From the NCBI GenBank assembly GCA_016743235.1, contig VRZD01000010.1, positions 1 to 64,000 of the forward strand: a DNA stretch of 64,000 bases, in the 5' to 3' direction. Below, one piece after another: positions 57,063-64,000 of this stretch. Within the stretch, counting starts at the first letter, position 1. Each line of letters begins with the position of its first letter. The position numbers and the translations under genes are program-made. The stretch is from Pantanalinema sp. GBBB05 (GTDB taxonomy: Bacteria; Cyanobacteriota; Cyanobacteriia; Leptolyngbyales; Leptolyngbyaceae). Under the pieces are notes generated by a model. The model ran no database searches. It saw only the letters and a program-made list of their open reading frames with translations, and was not told the DNA's origin.

Positions 57063-57629
57063 TTACTGAAAGAGTTGAGATATTAGGTATGAGAAACCAG
57101 GCAACAGGGGACTGGTCACTTGATCGGGAGGAAGCAGGGTATTGACTAACCGTAACAACGCTTGCTCCCGGCGATACACTTCCATCTGTTGTTTTTGCCA
57201 GTCAATCATCCAATATTCCTGCACACCCCGTTCCGAATAAAGCTTTAGTTTCAGTTCTCGATCGCGTCGCTGATTTTCGTCTCCTAGAGAAAACACTTCC
57301 ACTACCAGTTCTGGAGCGCCCGTCAAATGTCCGGCAGCATCGAGCAGCACCGCTAACCGCTCTTGGCTGACCCAAACTACATCAGGAATCACATTATCGG
57401 CATCCGTAAAGATCACACCGGGAGCCTGTACCGCTTCACCCAACCCCGTTGACAAAGACCAGGTATCCAGGGCAGTGCAAATGCGGGTGCTGGCTCTTTG
57501 GTGTCGCCAGTCGGGTGCGCTGGTTACAAGCAACTCTCCGTTAACGATTTCGTAGCGGTTGCCATTATCGGGAAACAATTCCAGATCTGCCGCTGTCCAC
57601 CGAACTCTATCGATCGCACTCTGGCTCAT
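57063..57629 (-). CDS. Uma2 family endonuclease (DUF820)
   Basis: A 188-residue protein of the Uma2/DUF820 family, PD-(D/E)XK-type restriction-endonuclease-like fold, highly expanded in cyanobacteria. The pattern reads RYEIVNGELLVTSAPDWRHQRAS, VIPDVVWVSQERL, ELVVEVFSLGDENQRRDRELKLKLYSERGVQEYWMIDWQKQQMEVYR. This has the D...E-x-K core (PD, ELVVEV, K) intact. Cellular function is not established. It is divergent from a second Uma2 gene (gap 150 bases) and flanked by a repeat array at its 3' end. Confidence 0.85.
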   Translation of the reverse strand: MSQSAIDRVRWTAADLELFPDNGNRYEIVNGELLVTSAPDWRHQRASTRICTALDTWSLSTGLGEAVQAPGVIFTDADNVIPDVVWVSQERLAVLLDAAGHLTGAPELVVEVFSLGDENQRRDRELKLKLYSERGVQEYWMIDWQKQQMEVYRREQALLRLVNTLLPPDQVTSPLLPGFSYLISQLFQ

Positions 57630-57778
57630 CTGCTGCGCCTCCAGAACTACTTCTATGCTACTACCTGGTTATTCTTAGCTTAGTACTCGTCTACAAAACC
57701 TGAATGAACAATGTCCTAACGTCCTATGGCTGCTGACGTATCATTAGCATAGGAACTTACTGTAGCCATCTCAGTGCC

Positions 57779-58426
57779 ATGTTTGCCCTCGTCTCTGCTG
57801 AAAAAACTCATCTTCCGCCTGGCTCAGTGGTGCGTTTACCTGCCACCTGGGAGGAGTATCAGGCTGTGAGCCAGCAACGCGGCGACAGTTCTATTCCGCG
57901 CCTCAAATATCGCCACGGAGAGCTACTGCTGATGTCTCCCTTGCCGCAACATGGCAAAGATGCCAGCCTCATTGCTGATGTGATCAAAACCTTACTTGAT
58001 CATGCCGATCGGGAGTATGACTCCTTTACCCCAATTACGATGGAGCTACCTGAGGAAAGTGGTATTGAACCGGACTATTGTTTCTATATCGACCATTGGG
58101 AAGCGGTATTAGGTAAACGGCGAATTAATTGGCGTACTGATCCGCCACCTGATTTGGCATTAGAAATTGACATCACTAGCTATTCTGATATCAATGATTA
58201 CCTACCCTATCAAGTTCCAGAAGTTTGGCTATTCAAGCGAGAAAAGCTACGGATCTATCAGCTTCAAGGAAATGCCTACACCCTGCAAACTCAAAGCCGC
58301 TATTTTCCAGACATTGATCTACAAGGGGTGGTCGATCGCTGTCTGCAAATTGCCTACGATCGCAATACCAGTGCTGCCATTCGTGACTTAAGGCAACGTT
58401 TACGCAATAACAATCACGCACACTGA
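57779..58426 (+). CDS. Uma2 family endonuclease (DUF820)
   Basis: A 215-residue Uma2/DUF820 protein: RLPATWEEYQAVSQQRGDSSIPRLKYRHGELLLMSPLPQHGKDASLI, GIEPDYCFYIDHW, PPDLALEIDITSYSDINDYLPYQVPEVWLFKREKLRIYQL. The core D and E (EPDYCF; LALEID) are present. It has little similarity to the adjacent Uma2 gene outside family motifs, so it is not a recent duplicate. Start ATG at 57779. A repeat array follows. Confidence 0.85.
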   Translation: MFALVSAEKTHLPPGSVVRLPATWEEYQAVSQQRGDSSIPRLKYRHGELLLMSPLPQHGKDASLIADVIKTLLDHADREYDSFTPITMELPEESGIEPDYCFYIDHWEAVLGKRRINWRTDPPPDLALEIDITSYSDINDYLPYQVPEVWLFKREKLRIYQLQGNAYTLQTQSRYFPDIDLQGVVDRCLQIAYDRNTSAAIRDLRQRLRNNNHAH

Positions 58427-58451
58427 AAAATCGAACAGTATACTTTGAGCC

Positions 58452-58656
58452 GTGATCTAACAGGTCAACCTCAGAAGGTAAATGGTCGGAGCCCGAAGGA
58501 TATGATTTGACTTCTGAACTGAAAGCGTGGGGTTCCGAACTCAAATGATCATAGTAAAAAGGTCAAATAATCGGGTTCCGAAGGATATGATTTGACTTCT
58601 GAACTGAAACGATCGACCTCTGAGGTCAAATGGTCAGGTTCCGAACAGCAAAATGG
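58452..58656. repeat. degenerate 20-22-base repeat array (right copy)
   Basis: Same repeat family and unit order as the array at 56760-57012, in direct orientation; shared strings include AGGTCAACCTCAGAAG, ATGATTTGACTTCTGAACT and GCGTGGGGTTCCGAACTC. The two arrays bracket the Uma2 gene pair. Stops interrupt all frames. Role unknown. Confidence 0.65.
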
Positions 58657-58680
58657 TTGAACAACTTACGGTGCCGACAA

Positions 58681-58920
58681 TCACAGTAAGCCTAATTCCT
58701 GCAAATTCTTGACATCTTCGTACAGATCTTCAACGTCGTAATGGATATAGAGATTGCGGCTAGCCAGGAGTGTCTGAAATTCCAGTCGAGTCATGCCAAG
58801 AAGGCAGCTGGCTTTGCCCAGCGTTAGTCTCTCACGCTGAAATAGCACTAGCTCTTATAGCAGTTCGGCTTCAGAAAGCCCAGAGGCTTGAACTAATTCA
58901 TCGGAGATCAGCAAACTCAT
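58681..58920 (-). pseudogene. UPF0175 family protein with in-frame stop
   Basis: The minus strand encodes 79 residues: MSLLISDELVQASGLSEAELL, a TAA stop at 58855-58857 (codon 22), then ELVLFQRERLTLGKASCLLGMTRLEFQTLLASRNLYIHYDVEDLYEDVKNLQELGLL. The pattern matches the UPF0175 family of small helix-turn-helix-type proteins, often paired with a toxin-like or DUF3368 gene in cyanobacteria. The helix-turn-helix part is intact and in the same frame, so a single base change explains the stop. It may be inactive or a sequencing error. No toxin partner follows. Confidence 0.7.
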
Positions 58921-58966
58921 AGTGGGAAGTAGTAAGCCAGCCTATTTTAGGCATAGCGATCGTATC

Positions 58967-59464
58967 CTAACAATTCTCCCCCGGTTGCTCGCAAACCCCA
59001 ATGCTGACCCAACTAGTAGAACCATCCTGCCAATGTTCTTTCTTCCAAATAGGGGCATTATGTTTCAGGGTGTCGATCGCATACTTGCAGGCTGCAAACG
59101 CTTCGGTGCGATGGGGACAACCAACAGCCACTAAGACACTGATTTCGCCAATTTGTAACTTACCCGTTCGGTGATGAATCACCACATGGGTCACGTCTGT
59201 CCAGGTTTGGCGAATCTCATACGCAATCTGTTGGAAGACCCGGATCGCCATCGGTTCATAGGCTTGATACTCCAGTGCCACCACCGATCGCCCATCGGTA
59301 TTGTTGCGCACCATGCCACTCATCACCACCACTGCGCCATTGGCGGGGTCATTGGCTAACGTGTAGACCTCTGCCAACGACAAGGGAGCAAACCTGATTG
59401 CGAAATGATCGTTGGGATGAGGTTGACTGGTGGTTAAGATGGGAGCGCTAATTCCAGCCGTCAT
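58967..59464 (-). CDS. moaE: molybdopterin synthase catalytic subunit
   Basis: MoaE, with MoaD, inserts the dithiolene sulfurs into precursor Z to form molybdopterin in the cytoplasm. The 165-residue protein has the family motifs GAVVVMSGMVRNNTDGRSVVALEYQAYEPMA, VVIHHRTGKLQIGEISVLVAVGCPHRTEAFAACKYAIDTLKHNAPIWKKEHW, including the two His and catalytic Lys (KKEHW). The first 15 residues (MTAGISAPILTTSQPHP) are variable. It ends 46 bases from the UPF0175 remnant. Confidence 0.93.
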   Translation of the reverse strand: MTAGISAPILTTSQPHPNDHFAIRFAPLSLAEVYTLANDPANGAVVVMSGMVRNNTDGRSVVALEYQAYEPMAIRVFQQIAYEIRQTWTDVTHVVIHHRTGKLQIGEISVLVAVGCPHRTEAFAACKYAIDTLKHNAPIWKKEHWQDGSTSWVSIGVCEQPGENC

Positions 59465-59598
59465 AGTCAGGTGATGCCAGTAAAGGATGCCTCTCTATTG
59501 TGCCCGATCGGACCACTGCCAGGATTTAATCGCGATCGCTGTGTAGAATTCTGAGCGGCAATGGTGCATTCTGAAGCATAGCTGGTCACTCTTCTGTA

Positions 59599-60441
59599 GT
59601 GTGGCTGTCATCTGTTTGCCATTCTCTTCTGGTACAACTAAATCGCCTCTTGATCCAACATCCATCAAAAGCCATGCTTGAGCAAACGTTGTGTGCCACT
59701 AGACCCGCGACTGAGCAGTGGATTAAATTTGCTACCTGGCTCATCGATTCGCTATTTAATCCAGTGATCGTAATTCTTGCGGTATTGCTATTGTTTGGGG
59801 TGCTCTGGCTATTGATCCCGCATTACCGACGATGGTTGACTCGCATTGCGGCTGGACTGGTCATTGGTTACCTGTTACTCCTGTCTCCACCAGCTGTAGC
59901 CATCAGTAATCGGTTACTGTTGGGCTTTGTGCCAGGGGATTCTGGGCAACCGGCTGATGCCATTGTGGTGTTAGGTCGGGGCGTGGGGCTGCGACAATCC
60001 CGTGCCGATGTAGCCGCTCAACTCTGGCACACCAACCGGGCACCTCTGGTCTTTATCAGTGGTCGGTATGATGCTCCTCCGATCGCGGAGATGGTAGCGC
60101 AGCAAGGAGTACCAACAACTGCGATCTCTGGAGAATCTTGTTCTGCAACCACCGAGGAGAATGCTCGATTTACCACAGAACTGTTAAAACCCCGGCAGGT
60201 CAACCGAATTGTGTTGGTCACCGACTCACCGCATCTATTGCGATCGATGTTGACCTGCCGTAGTTTGGGCTTTGAGGTAATTCCCCATGCTAGCCCCCTC
60301 CCCCAACTTGAGCCGACTCAAAAAGCGTTTCTCGTGTTTCGGGAGTATTTTGGCATTGTTGCCTATGGTTTGCGCGGACGATTCTTGGCTAGAGATTTGC
60401 CACCTTCAGGGGCTGTTAGTGCATTACCGTTAGAAGGCTAA
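59599..60441 (+). CDS. YdcF family protein (DUF218)
   Basis: A 280-residue inner-membrane protein. Two N-terminal transmembrane helices (SLFNPVIVILAVLLLFGVLWLLIP and IAAGLVIGYLLLLSPPAVAIS) precede a DUF218 domain: ADAIVVLGRGVGLRQSRADVAAQLWHTNRAPLVFISG, SCSATTEENARFTTELL, NRIVLVTDSPHLLRSMLTCRSLGFEVIPHASP. The family (YdcF, SanA) is associated with envelope or vancomycin-related functions; the substrate is unknown. A GTG at 59599 opens the frame; the in-frame ATG at 59674 (MLEQTLCATRPATEQWIKF) is a likely alternative start that keeps both helices. Confidence 0.8.
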   Translation: MWLSSVCHSLLVQLNRLLIQHPSKAMLEQTLCATRPATEQWIKFATWLIDSLFNPVIVILAVLLLFGVLWLLIPHYRRWLTRIAAGLVIGYLLLLSPPAVAISNRLLLGFVPGDSGQPADAIVVLGRGVGLRQSRADVAAQLWHTNRAPLVFISGRYDAPPIAEMVAQQGVPTTAISGESCSATTEENARFTTELLKPRQVNRIVLVTDSPHLLRSMLTCRSLGFEVIPHASPLPQLEPTQKAFLVFREYFGIVAYGLRGRFLARDLPPSGAVSALPLEG

Positions 60442-60661
60442 GCCAGGTTGAGTTAGCAATTTGGCTGCCTCAGGAGTAATTTCTCGCTCCGGAATTACAT
60501 TCTCTGGGCAAACCGTCTGCATAAAAATTTCCCCACTGTGGGCTGTAACCCTGGCTGTATCCTACCAGGTATCCCAACCGACGATGGGGAAAGTGAGTGA
60601 TGCGGTGTCAGCGATCGGGGGCGTACCTCCAGAACCCTGACAGCTTGACCACTGAAGCTGA

Positions 60662-61147
60662 CTAGGACATCGCTTGGATGATGTAGTCAAAGTAAGGAGA
60701 GGCTTCTGAGGCATCCGATTCGCTCAGCAGTTCCAAGGAAGCTGCCTTTAAGCAACGGATGGCTTCTGCCATGCCCGGCACTGGAACACCTAAGGCGTTG
60801 TACATTTCCCGGGCACCGATGACACCGATGCTTTCGATCGGCTCTTTGTCGCCCGCCAGAATGCCGTAGGTCACCAGGCGTAAATACCAGCCGTAGTCCC
60901 GCAGACACAGCGCCCGTTGCTTATCTCCGTAGGCATTACCACCGGGAGAGATAAAGTCGGGACGCTTCCGCCACAGTTGCTTGCTGGCTTCCTGGACAAT
61001 CTTTTTCTCATTTTCTGAAAGTGTGGCAGCGATGCGAGTCCGCTGTTCACCGGTCTTAAAGAAGTCTGCCATCGACTTCAGTTCGCCAATACTGGGATAG
61101 CGAAGCTCATCGTCGGCTTGAAGAATGACTTGGCTAACTACGCTCAT
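60662..61147 (-). CDS. apcD: allophycocyanin alpha-B subunit
   Basis: ApcD is a terminal emitter subunit of the phycobilisome core that passes energy to photosystem I. The 161-residue sequence is the alpha-B type from [26 protein letters not shown] to [12 protein letters not shown]. The chromophore Cys is in [27 protein letters not shown], which binds phycocyanobilin. It is distinct from apcA/apcB, and the gene stands alone, as apcD commonly does. A short hairpin (CAGCTT/AAGCTG, 60641-60660) follows its stop. Confidence 0.93.
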   Translation of the reverse strand: MSVVSQVILQADDELRYPSIGELKSMADFFKTGEQRTRIAATLSENEKKIVQEASKQLWRKRPDFISPGGNAYGDKQRALCLRDYGWYLRLVTYGILAGDKEPIESIGVIGAREMYNALGVPVPGMAEAIRCLKAASLELLSESDASEASPYFDYIIQAMS

Positions 61148-61295
61148 ATTTAATGCGGTATCTCAGGGTATCAGTGATAGTTTAACGACTCTGGGGACGC
61201 AAAGAAAAGCATGCATCGTTCAACAGCAGCCTTCGCCGTACAATCAAGAGCCTACCTTGTCCTCTGTACCCCAAAGTCAAAAGTTTTGTAACAGA

Positions 61296-61787
61296 TCAAC
61301 GATAATTGGTAAATTGCAGCGGCACAGGGTAATCTTCCTGCTTCAGGCGTTGGATCACGGTCTGTAATTCGTCTTTCGACTTGGCACTGACCCGCACCGC
61401 ATCCCCTTGAATCGACGCCTGAATTTTCTTAAACTCATCCCGAATCAGCTTAGAAATCTGCTTGGCGATCTCCTGGCTAATTCCTTTGCGCAGAGTAATT
61501 TCCTGGCGCACCCGATTACCACTGGCAGATTCAATTTTGCCGTAATCAAAAATCTTCAGCGACAAATTGCGTTTGACCGCTTTGGTTTGTAACACCCCAT
61601 GCACCGCATCCAGAGTGAAGTCACTATCGGTACTAATCGTAATCACTTCATCACCCAGATCAACCTCAGTTTTAGTGTCCTTGAGGTCATAGCGGGCTTG
61701 AATCTCGCGCTTGGTTTGATCGATCGCGTTGACGAGTTCCTGGCGATCAAAGTCACTCACAATATCAAAGGAATAGGTTGCAGCCAT
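61296..61787 (-). CDS. YajQ family protein
   Basis: A 163-residue cytoplasmic protein with two ferredoxin-like domains: [55 protein letters not shown] and the C-terminal [70 protein letters not shown] stretch. Some proteobacterial members bind cyclic di-GMP or regulate genes; RNA/nucleotide binding is suspected in others. Binding is not established for cyanobacteria. It is complete and of standard length. Confidence 0.9.
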   Translation of the reverse strand: MAATYSFDIVSDFDRQELVNAIDQTKREIQARYDLKDTKTEVDLGDEVITISTDSDFTLDAVHGVLQTKAVKRNLSLKIFDYGKIESASGNRVRQEITLRKGISQEIAKQISKLIRDEFKKIQASIQGDAVRVSAKSKDELQTVIQRLKQEDYPVPLQFTNYR

Positions 61788-61946
61788 AGAACAGAAATAT
61801 TTACTGCCAAAGATTCACGGACATTTCTCCAGAATACTGGCTCCGTGTCCCCTCTCATCATGCCGTAGACTTAAACATTCTTCACCCCAGTTCTAGCGGT
61901 AAGATCACCAACAACCAACTCCTTGAAGGCAGGTAGGCGATCGGGT

Positions 61947-62825
61947 ATGGAACGGATTGGATTTATTGGACTGGGGATCATGGGTCAGCCGATGGCACAC
62001 AATATCATGCAGGCAGGCTATCCCCTGGTGGTGTATAACCGCAGTCGCCCGGCAATGGAGATCTTAGGAGCCGCTGGAGCCACGTTGGCAGAGTCTCCCA
62101 AAGCGATCGCTGAACAGAGTGATGTGATGATCACCTGTGTCTCTGATTCACCCGATGTGGAAGCCGTAGTGCTGGGAAGCAATGGGTTGATCAAAGGAGT
62201 CCAATCGGGCATGTTGTATATCGACATGTCCACGATCGCGCCTGCTACCTCTCGTCAGATCTACACTGCCTTACAAGCCAAAGGAGTCGATGCCCTGGAT
62301 GCTCCCGTTTCTGGGGGCGATATCGGCGCGCAACAGGGAACCTTATCAATTATGGTTGGCGGCGAGGCAGCAGCCTTCCAACGGGCACTGCCGATTCTGC
62401 AAACGATGGGCAAAAATATTGTGCATGTGGGCGATGCCGGAGCCGGACAGGTGACAAAAGCCTGTAACCAAATTGTGGTGGCGTTGACCGTCCAAGCGGT
62501 GGCGGAAGCCCTGACCCTGGCAAAGAAATCGGGGGTTGATCCAGCCAAGGTGCGAGAGGCGTTGCTGGGCGGGTTTGCCCAGAGTCGGGTGCTGGATGTG
62601 CATGGACAACGGATGTTGGATGGAAATTTCCAGCCCGGATTTAAGCTGAATCTATTTCGCAAAGATATCAACATCGTGCTGCAAACCCTGCGAGAACTGC
62701 AACTACCGTTATTTGGCACCAGCCAAGTTCCAGCGTTAATGGATGCATTGTTAGCCCAGGGTAAAGGTGACTTAGACTATATTTCGCTAGTCACCCTGTA
62801 CGAATCCTTGACAGGCTTGGAGTAA
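61947..62825 (+). CDS. garR: 2-hydroxy-3-oxopropionate reductase-like dehydrogenase
   Basis: A 292-residue NAD(P)-dependent beta-hydroxyacid dehydrogenase. The Rossmann motif GFIGLGIMGQPMAHN opens at residue 5; the substrate region DAPVSGGDIGAQQGTLSIMVGG and the catalytic Lys in GAGQVTKACNQIVVALTVQAVAEAL (about residue 170) are present, and the C-terminus is FRKDINIVLQTLRELQLPLFG. It likely reduces tartronate semialdehyde to glycerate. In cyanobacteria this serves the glycerate branch of photorespiration; other hydroxyacids (hydroxyisobutyrate, succinic semialdehyde) are possible. ATG 61947 is preferred over TTG 61923 because the conserved motif starts right after it. Confidence 0.85.
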   Translation: MERIGFIGLGIMGQPMAHNIMQAGYPLVVYNRSRPAMEILGAAGATLAESPKAIAEQSDVMITCVSDSPDVEAVVLGSNGLIKGVQSGMLYIDMSTIAPATSRQIYTALQAKGVDALDAPVSGGDIGAQQGTLSIMVGGEAAAFQRALPILQTMGKNIVHVGDAGAGQVTKACNQIVVALTVQAVAEALTLAKKSGVDPAKVREALLGGFAQSRVLDVHGQRMLDGNFQPGFKLNLFRKDINIVLQTLRELQLPLFGTSQVPALMDALLAQGKGDLDYISLVTLYESLTGLE

Positions 62826-62830
62826 ATCAC

Positions 62831-64000
62831 TTGATCCTTAAATCTTTGCGGCTTGGTACATTAGGCTGGACGATCGCGGTTTACACCCTGATCCTATTTG
62901 TCTGTAGCAGCCTCAAACACGCCCTGTTTCAATCGAATGCCTTAGATCTGGGCTGGTTTGATCAAGCGGTGTATTTGATCAGCCAGGGACAAGTCCCGAT
63001 CGTCTCCTTCGGTGGCTTTCATGTCTTGGGTGACCATGCCGCCTGGATACTTTATCCGCTGGCACTCCTGTATAAAATTTATCCGGCAGTGCATTGGCTC
63101 CTGGCTGTTCAAGCGATCGCCCTATCCCTCGCCGCAATTCCCCTCTGGCATCTGGCACGACAAGCCGGACTAAAGCCGACTATTGCTACCGCGATCGCGA
63201 CCGCCTATCTGCTATATCCCCTCGTCTTCAATATCAATTCGTTTGATTTCCACCCCGAAGTGTTGGCAGTCCCCGCGTTATTCAGTGCAGTTTTAGCCGC
63301 TCGATCGGGAAAAATTGGCTGGTTTTGTGCCGCGATCGTGGTAGTTCTAGGCTGCAAAGCGGTGTTGTCCCTAACGATCGCAGGATTAGGAGTCTGGTTA
63401 CTCCTGTTTGAAGTCAGATCAGCCGCAGATCCCATTCGCTCACGGATGCAGATCATGGGTGCGATCGCCCTAGTAGCTGGTATCGGTTGGTTTCTGCTGG
63501 CAACCCAGGTGGTGATTCCCTACTTCCGAGCTGATAAGGGATCACAGGTTTCCGCGATCGCGCATTATCAATACCTGGGCAGTTCAGTGACAGAAATTGC
63601 CAAAAATCTAGTGCTGCAACCGGGCTTAGTGCTGAGTCACCTGTTCACCCTGGCGAATTTAGAATACCTGGCATTACTGTTTATCCCGGTGATATGGGGA
63701 TTATCGTTCCGATATCTCACGCCCCTGATTGCCGCTATTCCCGCTCTGGCATTGAATCTTCTTAGTACAATGTTCGCGGCTAAAAACCTGACCACACAAT
63801 ATTCCTTACCGATCCTGCCGTTTCTGTTTATAGCGATCGTGGCGGCGCTAGCCCATCAGCAAGGCTGGGTCCAACAACGGCGGGGCATTATCCTCTGTGC
63901 TCTAGTGGGGTTTCTGGCTCTGGCAAAATATAGCTACTTTGGCACCCTTTACTTGAGAGGCTTGGATACCTGGCAAGCGACTCGCACCGCGTTGAGCCAA
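62831..64000 (+). CDS. DUF2079 membrane protein (partial, runs off the window)
   Basis: An open frame of 390 codons without a stop at the window end. TTG at 62831 is preceded by GGAG that overlaps the stop of the reductase gene (5-base gap), indicating translational coupling. The product is a multi-helix membrane protein with the DUF2079 signature SNALDLGWFDQAVYLISQG and FGGFHVLGDHAAWILYPLALLYKIYP, then hydrophobic helices. DUF2079 proteins resemble glycosyltransferase-type membrane proteins. The frame beyond 64000 cannot be seen. Confidence 0.8.
   Translation, partial: MILKSLRLGTLGWTIAVYTLILFVCSSLKHALFQSNALDLGWFDQAVYLISQGQVPIVSFGGFHVLGDHAAWILYPLALLYKIYPAVHWLLAVQAIALSLAAIPLWHLARQAGLKPTIATAIATAYLLYPLVFNINSFDFHPEVLAVPALFSAVLAARSGKIGWFCAAIVVVLGCKAVLSLTIAGLGVWLLLFEVRSAADPIRSRMQIMGAIALVAGIGWFLLATQVVIPYFRADKGSQVSAIAHYQYLGSSVTEIAKNLVLQPGLVLSHLFTLANLEYLALLFIPVIWGLSFRYLTPLIAAIPALALNLLSTMFAAKNLTTQYSLPILPFLFIAIVAALAHQQGWVQQRRGIILCALVGFLALAKYSYFGTLYLRGLDTWQATRTALSQ

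Overview
The window is chromosomal DNA from a cyanobacterium. It contains apcD (allophycocyanin alpha-B of the phycobilisome), an SLH-domain iron-uptake-type porin, the cyanobacterial small protein family DUF2839, a kdp operon whose kdpD lacks a kinase module, Uma2 genes, and a very high density of the HIP1 octamer GCGATCGC. I cannot name the genus. No rRNA or tRNA gene and no CRISPR array was recognised.

Layout. 0-12 kb is mostly housekeeping: a decayed alpha/beta hydrolase, an SH3 lipoprotein, a DUF1537 sugar-acid kinase, a DUF1963 protein, argD and a divergent Xaa-Pro aminopeptidase, a MliC-like secreted protein, a DinG-like helicase homologue and DUF2839. At 12-17.5 kb lies a 1826-residue Ser/Thr kinase-AAA-GAF-histidine kinase. 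At 17.5-33 kb is a biosynthetic locus: a NodIJ-like ABC exporter divergent from two NRPS genes, with the order A-T-C-A-T-C-A-T, then C-A-T-reductase. 33-40 kb holds an aminotransferase, a porin, a pentapeptide-repeat protein, an ArsM-like methyltransferase and rsmG.

40.8-46.2 kb is an accessory island of small genes with non-cyanobacterial flavour. It has at least two integron-type attC sites, one truncated attC, a 21-bp tandem repeat array and a decayed BrnA-like gene; no integrase is in the window. 46-56.7 kb holds an Asp/Asn beta-hydroxylase-like gene, an amidohydrolase, kdpABFCD and a divergent two-component pair. 56.7-59 kb has two divergent Uma2 genes between two homologous arrays of degenerate repeats, plus a UPF0175 gene with an in-frame stop. 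59-64 kb holds moaE, ydcF-like, apcD, yajQ, a garR-like reductase and a DUF2079 membrane protein that runs off the edge.

The most unusual observation is in the NRPS genes. The second and fourth adenylation domains are each interrupted, at the same place in the C-terminal subdomain, by about 110 residues that read as a PilZ-like (cyclic-di-GMP receptor type) domain with an exact DxSxxG motif. This would be an interrupted A domain with a signalling insert rather than a tailoring enzyme. Both inserts keep only one arginine of the RxxxR motif, so nucleotide binding is open. The line is predicted to make a four-residue peptide released reductively: two possibly basic residues, then Ser-Ser, ending as an aldehyde or alcohol.
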